Shown here one piece after another: positions 17,936 to 22,306 of a stretch of 22,306 nucleotides of DNA; positions within the stretch are counted from its first letter, which is position 1, and each line of letters starts with the position of its first letter. This stretch comes from an uncultured Coriobacteriaceae bacterium (GTDB taxonomy: Bacteria > Actinomycetota > Coriobacteriia > Coriobacteriales > Eggerthellaceae). Location of the stretch: the NCBI GenBank assembly GCA_900539675.1, contig UQDJ01000029.1, forward strand, positions 1-22,306, given 5' to 3'. The position numbers and the translations under genes were made by a program. The notes below the pieces were generated by a model. That model had not been told where the DNA came from. It was given only the letters and a program-made list of their open reading frames with translations, and made no database searches.

Positions 17936-17945
17936 AGCCAAGTTT

Positions 17946-17952
17946 CCCCCTT
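17946..17952 (-). promoter_or_regulatory. Ribosome binding site deciding the start of the LuxR-type gene
   Basis: Read on the minus strand, AAGGGGG lies ten bases upstream of the ATG at 17935. The alternative start at 18001 has nothing comparable. Confidence 0.6.
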
Positions 17953-18047
17953 GTTGTATGCGCGAACCGTTTTTCTGACTTCTGCATAAGGCACGTAGCA
18001 TCCATTATTAGCTGGCTAACACGGCATCGCGCTTCCCCTTAGGGTGC

Positions 18048-18066
18048 AGTATAGCGTTTCTATACT
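18048..18066. promoter_or_regulatory. Inverted repeat AGTATAG-N5-CTATACT in the divergent promoter region
   Basis: Perfect 7-base arms surround CGTTT. A further TATACT follows at 18073-18078. The arms double as -10-like hexamers on both strands, so the site may be an operator, a promoter element for the regulator gene, or both. I could not fix convincing -35 boxes. Confidence 0.45.
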
Positions 18067-18097
18067 TAAATATATACTGGGTGTAGCTAAACGACCT

Positions 18098-18125
18098 ATG
18101 GTGACCGCTCACCATTCAGTGGTGA
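18098..18125. promoter_or_regulatory. Triple half-site operator candidate (TGGTGA / TCACCA / TGGTGA)
   Basis: ATGGTGA and TCACCAT form a perfect inverted repeat around CCGC (18098-18115). A third half-site, TGGTGA, follows at 18120-18125. The first and third half-sites are in the same direction and exactly 21 bases apart, about two helical turns. It lies between the divergent regulator and transporter genes, as expected for a binding site of the regulator or another dimeric protein. Confidence 0.55.
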
Positions 18126-18177
18126 AAACAGTAATCATCGGATTCTCATGATGAAGTACCAAATAATGAGGGGCAAT

Positions 18178-18228
18178 ATGGACCGTGGCTCTTCAGAAAC
18201 ACCTCGTGTTATGCCGCTTGTGCTCTGA
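18178..18228 (+). CDS. Possible 16-residue leader peptide ahead of the MFS operon
   Basis: A short frame reads MDRGSSETPRVMPLVL and stops at TGA 18226-18228. GAGGGG ends four bases before its ATG, so it could be translated; an in-frame ATG at 18166 gives 20 residues. It has no homology I recognise. It could be a regulatory upstream frame or chance. Confidence 0.2.
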   Translation: MDRGSSETPRVMPLVL

Positions 18229-18245
18229 GAGCTGAGTAGGGTGTG

Positions 18246-18297
18246 GTTTGCGCGGTTATAAGGTGCAAACTTCTATGCGACTTGAGGGAGCGCATAG
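18246..18297 (+). other. Two adjacent hairpins in the 5' leader of the MFS gene
   Basis: GTTTGC (18246-18251) pairs with GCAAAC (18265-18270). CTATGCG (18273-18279) then pairs with CGCATAG (18291-18297), ending four bases before the AAAGGAGG ribosome site at 18302-18309. The placement suits control of translation or mRNA stability. No known riboswitch class is recognised. Confidence 0.4.
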
Positions 18298-18314
18298 TTT
18301 GAAAGGAGGTTGCT

Positions 18315-19775
18315 ATGGCTTTAGCAACAACGTCAGGAGAGAAGAAGTATACCGATCTCTCCAAGGCTCGCCGGTGGTTCCTGCTTATCTTGGTAAGCAT
18401 GGGCTCATCGGTTATTTACGGTCCTATTTATTTGAAGATCGTGTTCTACGATCCGCTGATGGCAGCGCTTAATGTTACCAACGAACAGCTGGGTTTTTTG
18501 GTTAGCCTGTATGGTATTGCCGCCGTTATCTTCTATTTTCCGTCTGGCATTATTGCTGACAAATTTAGAGTACGCAATTTGAGCTGGGTGGGCTATACCG
18601 GCGTTGCCGCATTGACCATCATCTATATGATGCTGCCTTCCTATGATGTGCTGATGGGCATCTTTGTGGGATATGCGGTGTTCTCTATTCTTATCTGGTG
18701 GGGTACGCGCTACAAGTTGGTGCGTTTGATCTGTGCCGAAGAAGAATATTCTCAAAGGATCGGTTTATCGTACGGTATTTACGGTGCCGTAGGTTTGGTT
18801 CTGTCCTTTATTCAGACCGGCATTATTGCAATGTTTTTGGATGCAGGTCAGGCAATCCAGGTAGTATTGGGTGTATCTGCAGCACTCATTCTGTTATGCG
18901 CCATTCTTTCCTTCCTGCTTATTCCAAAGTTTGAAGGAGAAATTAAGAAAGACGCTCATAACGCTTTCAGCCTTCATGAGGCTGGCGAAGCTTTGAAGAA
19001 CCCTGGTGTTTGGCTGGCAGCTTTGACGATGTTCTTCATCTACTTCATCTACATTGGAACTACGTTTACCACCCCGTTTATGACCGCATGCTTAGCTGCT
19101 CCGGTAGTGGTTGTAAGTCTTATTGGTACTATTCGTTCGTTTGGCGTGTCGATCATTTCCGCTCCTCTGTTTGGTTGGTTTACCAAGTTTACGAAGAGCA
19201 CGTCTAAGGCCATTATGATTGGCGTTGTAGGTGCAATGATCTGTTTAGTTCTGCTCATTGTTTTGCCTCGCAACCCAGGCATGATTATTCTGGTTGCCAT
19301 CATTGTGTGCCTGCTGTCGTTCGTAACAAACGGCCTGTACGGCATTGCTTCCGGTCAGCTGACCGATGCGCATATCCCTCCGCATCTGTTTGGTGCTGGC
19401 GTAGGTGTGGTATCGGTAATTGGCTTGATGCCCGATGCCTTTATTCACACGTGGTTTGGTGCCATTATTGACGCACAGGGCGAAGCTGCTTATGACACCA
19501 TCTTCTCCATCATGTTGGGCGCATCTGTTTTGATCGTTATCTTTGCGGCATTGACGCTCAAGATTGGCAAGCGCAACGCAGAAAAACTGGCTGCTCAAAA
19601 GGCTGCGGAAGGCGCTACGGGAGACGAATCTGCAACCGATGGATCTCAGACTGATAAACCTGCAGCTGACGGATCTGCAAGTGCTACTTCTGCTGACAAG
19701 CAGGAAAGCGCGGTAGCTTCCGGTGGAGCTTCTACACAAAACACCAAGGATGACACTTCACAATCTGACAAGTAA
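18315..19775 (+). CDS. MFS transporter with long hydrophilic C-terminal tail
   Basis: A 486-residue integral membrane protein of the major facilitator superfamily with about 12 hydrophobic segments. After the second segment, GIIADKFRVR (Gly78, Asp82, Arg85) matches the MFS motif A loop. The centre has the usual cytoplasmic linker (KFEGEIKKDAHNAFSLHEA). From about residue 425 the chain becomes a polar, Ala/Ser/Thr/Asp/Lys-rich tail of roughly 60 residues, not needed for the MFS fold. The start is well supported: AAAGGAGG lies five bases before the ATG. The gene is divergent from the LuxR-type regulator and probably first in a cluster with the hydrolase 23 bases downstream and the C-S lyase/aminotransferase behind it. 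It presumably imports, or exchanges, the compound those enzymes act on. The overall look recalls sugar-phosphate/organic-anion permeases, but the substrate cannot be read from the sequence. Confidence 0.88.
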   Translation: MALATTSGEKKYTDLSKARRWFLLILVSMGSSVIYGPIYLKIVFYDPLMAALNVTNEQLGFLVSLYGIAAVIFYFPSGIIADKFRVRNLSWVGYTGVAALTIIYMMLPSYDVLMGIFVGYAVFSILIWWGTRYKLVRLICAEEEYSQRIGLSYGIYGAVGLVLSFIQTGIIAMFLDAGQAIQVVLGVSAALILLCAILSFLLIPKFEGEIKKDAHNAFSLHEAGEALKNPGVWLAALTMFFIYFIYIGTTFTTPFMTACLAAPVVVVSLIGTIRSFGVSIISAPLFGWFTKFTKSTSKAIMIGVVGAMICLVLLIVLPRNPGMIILVAIIVCLLSFVTNGLYGIASGQLTDAHIPPHLFGAGVGVVSVIGLMPDAFIHTWFGAIIDAQGEAAYDTIFSIMLGASVLIVIFAALTLKIGKRNAEKLAAQKAAEGATGDESATDGSQTDKPAADGSASATSADKQESAVASGGASTQNTKDDTSQSDK

Positions 19776-19798
19776 GTACGTGAAAGAAAGGTTCGACG

Positions 19799-20770
19799 AT
19801 GGAAAACAAACTGGACGTTGACAGCCTTATGAATGCGCAGATGAAGGCTGTTGTTGCAAAGCAGGCTGAAATGGCTGGCGATGCTTTCGACACCAATGCT
19901 GGATTCAAGGAGATGCGCGAAAACTACATCAAAGAACGCAAATTCTGGAACGAGGGCGGTCCGTCAATGTACAAGACCGTCGATGAAGAGATGGAAGGCC
20001 CAAAGGGCACCTTTAAGGTTCGCTACTACTATCCAGTAGAAGCGGAAAAGCTTCCGGTAATTGAATTTATTCATGGCGGCGGCTTTGTGGTTGGAAACTT
20101 GGACACCCATGATCGTGTATGTCGCCTACTCGCCGACTTGACTGGTGCAGCCGTGGTGGCAGTGGATTATCAGCTCTCTCCGGAATCGAAGTATCCTACC
20201 AACATTGAAGAGTGCGTTACCGTAGCGCAGTATCTGCATGAGCATGGCGCTGAAAAGGGTATCGATGGTAACGATGTATCGTTTGCGGGTGATTCTGGTG
20301 GCGCCGTTCTTTCACTGGCAGCGTCTTTGTGGTTGCGCGATGAATGCGGCGACAACTCCTTTATCAAGACGTGCTTGTTGTATTACGGCTTCTATGGTCT
20401 GCAGGACTCCGCTTCCCGCCGTCTGTATGGTACGATCGTGGATGGCATGCGCAAAGAAGATCTTGATTACTACATGCAGTGCTACCTGCCCGATTTCGAT
20501 AAGGATTCCATGAGTCCTTATATGGACATGCTTCATAACGATCTGAAAACCAGCATGCCGGCGTGCTTCGTGGCTGCGGCTGGCTTAGATCCGCTGCGTG
20601 ACGATAGCGCTTGCTTGGCTGCCATTCTCAAGAATAATGGCGTTCCGTGTGAGCATGTTGTTTATGAGGGTGTTCTGCACGCATTTATTCATCACACCAA
20701 GATGCTTGACGAAGCCAATGAATGTCTTGAACAGAGTGCGCTGTTCTGGAAGACCCATCACCTCAGCTAA
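19799..20770 (+). CDS. Alpha/beta hydrolase, hormone-sensitive-lipase (HSL) family esterase
   Basis: A 323-residue soluble esterase without signal peptide. The oxyanion-hole motif HGGG is at residues 92-95 (IHGGGFVVG). The nucleophile is Ser166 in GDSGG, with Asp264 (DPLRDD) and His294 (HAFIH) completing the triad; order and spacing are those of the HSL or family IV lipases/esterases. YQLSPESKYP between HGGG and the nucleophile is also a family hallmark. GAAAGAAAGG (19782-19791) ends seven bases before the ATG. The gene starts 23 bases after the MFS stop, so the two are very likely co-transcribed. It probably hydrolyses a short-chain ester, carbamate or similar bond in a small molecule brought in by the transporter. 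The substrate is unknown; family and catalytic residues are clear. Confidence 0.92.
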   Translation: MENKLDVDSLMNAQMKAVVAKQAEMAGDAFDTNAGFKEMRENYIKERKFWNEGGPSMYKTVDEEMEGPKGTFKVRYYYPVEAEKLPVIEFIHGGGFVVGNLDTHDRVCRLLADLTGAAVVAVDYQLSPESKYPTNIEECVTVAQYLHEHGAEKGIDGNDVSFAGDSGGAVLSLAASLWLRDECGDNSFIKTCLLYYGFYGLQDSASRRLYGTIVDGMRKEDLDYYMQCYLPDFDKDSMSPYMDMLHNDLKTSMPACFVAAAGLDPLRDDSACLAAILKNNGVPCEHVVYEGVLHAFIHHTKMLDEANECLEQSALFWKTHHLS

Positions 20771-20781
20771 GCTGTAACCGG

Positions 20782-20812
20782 TGCGCTGGTTGCTCTGAGG
20801 GCAGCCAGCGCA
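20782..20812 (+). terminator. Intercistronic hairpin between hydrolase and aminotransferase genes
   Basis: Fourteen base pairs, two of them G-T, join 20782-20795 with 20799-20812 around a three-base loop. TCTTTCCT follows, a poor T tract. It may be a partial terminator or an mRNA-stabilising stem that lowers expression of the last gene. I see no clear new promoter between it and the next start. Confidence 0.55.
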
Positions 20813-20850
20813 TCTTTCCTGTACGGATAATTACCGAAAAGGAGAATCGT

Positions 20851-22050
20851 ATGTACGATTTTGAAACATTGGTTGATAGACGTGGCACTGGGGCATCCAA
20901 GTGGGTTAACGTGCCCGATGATGCTCCCTTAGAAGATGTGGTTCCACTTTCGGTTGCCGATATGGAGTTTGTGGCTCCTCCAGAGATACGCGAGGCGTTA
21001 CATAATTTGGTTGATCAGGGAGTGTTTGGTTATCAAAACTCCGACCAGCCCTATTTTGAAGCGTGCAAGTATTGGTATTCCAAACGTCAAGGATGGGAGC
21101 CTCAGTTTGAATGGCTCGTTCCTGCTCAGGGCGTTGTCCAGATGATCTGCGCCTCGGTCAAGGTGTTTACCAACCCCGGAGACAATGTCATTATCCAGGA
21201 GCCGGTGTATTATCCGTTCCACATGGTGACCGAAGGATACGGCCGTAAGATTGCTAACAATCCTCTGGTTGAACAGGTTGCCGAAGATGGGCATCTCACC
21301 TATAGCATCGATTATGAAGGTCTTGAAAAGGTGGCTTCTGATTTTCGGACGAAGTTGATGCTGTTCTGCAATCCTCATAACCCCGTTGGACGGGTGTGGA
21401 CGTATGAAGAAGTTGAAAAGGTGGCTACAATCTGCAAGAAGCATAATGTCATTTTGCTGGCAGATGAAATTCACAGCGACCTTATTATGCCCAATCACAG
21501 GTTTGTCAGCGTGATGAATCTGCCTGAATCGTTGAGGCAGAACGCCATCGTGTGCAACTCAACATCCAAAACGTTTAATCAGGCTGGCTTGATGAACTCC
21601 AACATTTGGATTAGCAATGCGTCTATGCGAGATTACTTCAATTCGCATATGTATGGCCTGGTCATTAATGGACCCAGCAATTTTGCTCGTGCAGCTGTCA
21701 TGGCTGCTTATACCAAGGCTGAAGGTTGGCTTGATGAGCTGTTAGTGTATATCAGTGAAAATGATAAGCACGTAAAGCAGCGCTTGGTCGAAGCGTTTCC
21801 GAAGATGAACTATTCACATCTGGAAGGCACGTATCTATCATGGACCGACTGGCGTGCGTATAGTGCGGATGCCGATAAGTTGGAAGAATTCTTTAAGCAC
21901 AAGGCCAAGGTTGAATTCGATGAAGGAAAGCTGTTTGGCGTAGGCGGTCCTGGCTTCGAACGTTGGAATTTGGCATGTCCGCGTCGCGTTTTGGATAAAG
22001 CCATTGATCGCATTGTTGCAGCAGCGAAAACAGACCCCCTGTTTAGCTAA
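20851..22050 (+). CDS. MalY/PatB-family PLP-dependent aminotransferase / cystathionine beta-lyase
   Basis: A 399-residue fold-type I PLP enzyme, the normal length for MalY/PatB proteins. Hallmarks are SVADMEF near the N-terminus, NPHNPVGRVW (174-183), DEIHSDL (Asp205 contacts the pyridine nitrogen) and SKTFNQAG, where Lys240 should form the Schiff base with PLP. The family cleaves C-S bonds by beta-elimination (cystathionine, cysteine and its S-conjugates, giving pyruvate, ammonia and a thiol), and some members transaminate. AAGGAGA ends about five bases before the ATG. It stands 80 bases after the hydrolase gene, behind a hairpin, and is probably the last gene of the cluster. The context suggests degradation of an imported sulfur-containing amino-acid derivative; that is inference. 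Annotation pipelines may call it MalY, PatB or simply class I/II aminotransferase. Confidence 0.9.
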   Translation: MYDFETLVDRRGTGASKWVNVPDDAPLEDVVPLSVADMEFVAPPEIREALHNLVDQGVFGYQNSDQPYFEACKYWYSKRQGWEPQFEWLVPAQGVVQMICASVKVFTNPGDNVIIQEPVYYPFHMVTEGYGRKIANNPLVEQVAEDGHLTYSIDYEGLEKVASDFRTKLMLFCNPHNPVGRVWTYEEVEKVATICKKHNVILLADEIHSDLIMPNHRFVSVMNLPESLRQNAIVCNSTSKTFNQAGLMNSNIWISNASMRDYFNSHMYGLVINGPSNFARAAVMAAYTKAEGWLDELLVYISENDKHVKQRLVEAFPKMNYSHLEGTYLSWTDWRAYSADADKLEEFFKHKAKVEFDEGKLFGVGGPGFERWNLACPRRVLDKAIDRIVAAAKTDPLFS

Positions 22051-22076
22051 GCAACGGTTTTTTTGTTTAGCTAAGC
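22041..22076 (+). repeat. 12-base direct repeat at the end of the aminotransferase gene
   Basis: GTTTAGCTAAGC occurs at 22041-22052, containing the stop codon, and again at 22065-22076. A T7 run (22058-22064) lies between. The arrangement resembles the stop-codon repeat after the phosphatase gene. Confidence 0.8.
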
Positions 22077-22106
22077 GCCGGCTTTAGTACCAGCATACAA
22101 GTCCCC

Positions 22107-22144
22107 ATAAGGCTCTAGAGTTTCACCTCACTCTAGAGCCTTAT
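22107..22144. terminator. Bidirectional terminator between convergent genes
   Basis: A perfect 14-bp stem (22107-22120 with 22131-22144; core GGCTCTAGAG) encloses a ten-base loop whose ends can also pair. On the plus strand it runs into TTATTTATG. It separates the aminotransferase gene from the convergent galE end. Confidence 0.85.
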
Positions 22145-22192
22145 TTATGTGCGCCTAGTGCGGCATTGCGAGCAGACGCACCAAGCAGAACG

Positions 22193-22306
22193 TTATGCGT
22201 TATACCCGTTGGGGTTATTACTTTGCCAGCGCCATGCGTCTTCGCACATGCGCGGCAAATCGTATTCTGCAACCCATCCCAACTCTTCGCGTGCTTTGTC
22301 GCAAGC
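22193..22306 (-). CDS. galE: UDP-glucose 4-epimerase, C-terminal end (partial)
   Basis: The minus strand is open from the right edge to TAA (22195-22193) and encodes 37 residues, including KAREELGWVAEYDLP, MCEDAWRW and QSNNPNGYNA. This is the characteristic C-terminal tail of GalE-type NAD-dependent sugar-nucleotide epimerases (KAxxELGWxAEY and WxWQxxNPxGY). GalE interconverts UDP-glucose and UDP-galactose, giving precursors for cell-surface glycans. The NAD-binding and catalytic parts lie outside the window, so a specialised epimerase of the same subfamily cannot be excluded. The gene converges on the aminotransferase gene across the terminator at 22107-22144. Confidence 0.82.
   Translation of the reverse strand, partial: ACDKAREELGWVAEYDLPRMCEDAWRWQSNNPNGYNA

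Noticed and set aside
17936..18001. Longer form of the LuxR-type regulator starting at 18001
   Set aside because: No ribosome site precedes that ATG; the ATG at 17935 has AAGGGGG at good distance, and the 22 extra residues look non-coding.
18246..18297. Known riboswitch in the MFS leader
   Set aside because: The two stems do not match any conserved core I recognise (SAM, TPP, FMN, cobalamin, glycine, guanidine types).

Overview
The window reads as a low-to-mid GC member of the Coriobacteriia (Actinomycetota; Eggerthellaceae-like, possibly close to Cryptobacterium or Slackia). The pointers are a membrane-embedded LuxR regulator with about 12 transmembrane segments beside an MFS transporter, a giant vWA/Spy0128-type surface protein, and LAxTG/LVxTG-like sorting signals followed by GD and an Arg/Lys-rich tail. 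The species is inference; there is no rRNA or other marker here.

Left part (1-15616): surface proteins. A 5'-truncated subtilisin-like protease ends at 3308. It has a large insert inside the catalytic domain, an IPT/TIG-like and a Kelch-like C-terminal part, and an LARTG wall-anchor signal. A strong hairpin terminator follows. After a 454-base gene-poor gap comes a gene for a cell-wall fibre or adhesin of about 3,950 residues (3763-15616): signal peptide, vWA-like head, a stalk-entry region, one SpaA/DUF7601-like module, 16 tandem Spy0128/FctA-like isopeptide modules, a Pro/Asp linker and an LVKTG anchor signal. As given, the gene is split by a frameshift at a run of six G (4620-4625) inside the vWA domain. 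The run may be phase-variable, a true lesion or a sequencing error.

Middle (15713-17935): a HAD-superfamily phosphatase (plus strand) converges on a membrane LuxR-type regulator (minus strand), with a three-copy 12-base repeat covering both stop codons.

Right part (17936-22306): the divergent intergenic region holds two sets of inverted repeats and a structured leader. It precedes a plus-strand cluster of MFS transporter, HSL-family alpha/beta hydrolase and MalY/PatB-type C-S lyase/aminotransferase. The layout suggests that the membrane regulator controls import of a compound that is then de-esterified and cleaved; the substrate is unknown. A terminator closes the cluster, and the last 114 bases hold the C-terminal end of galE on the minus strand.
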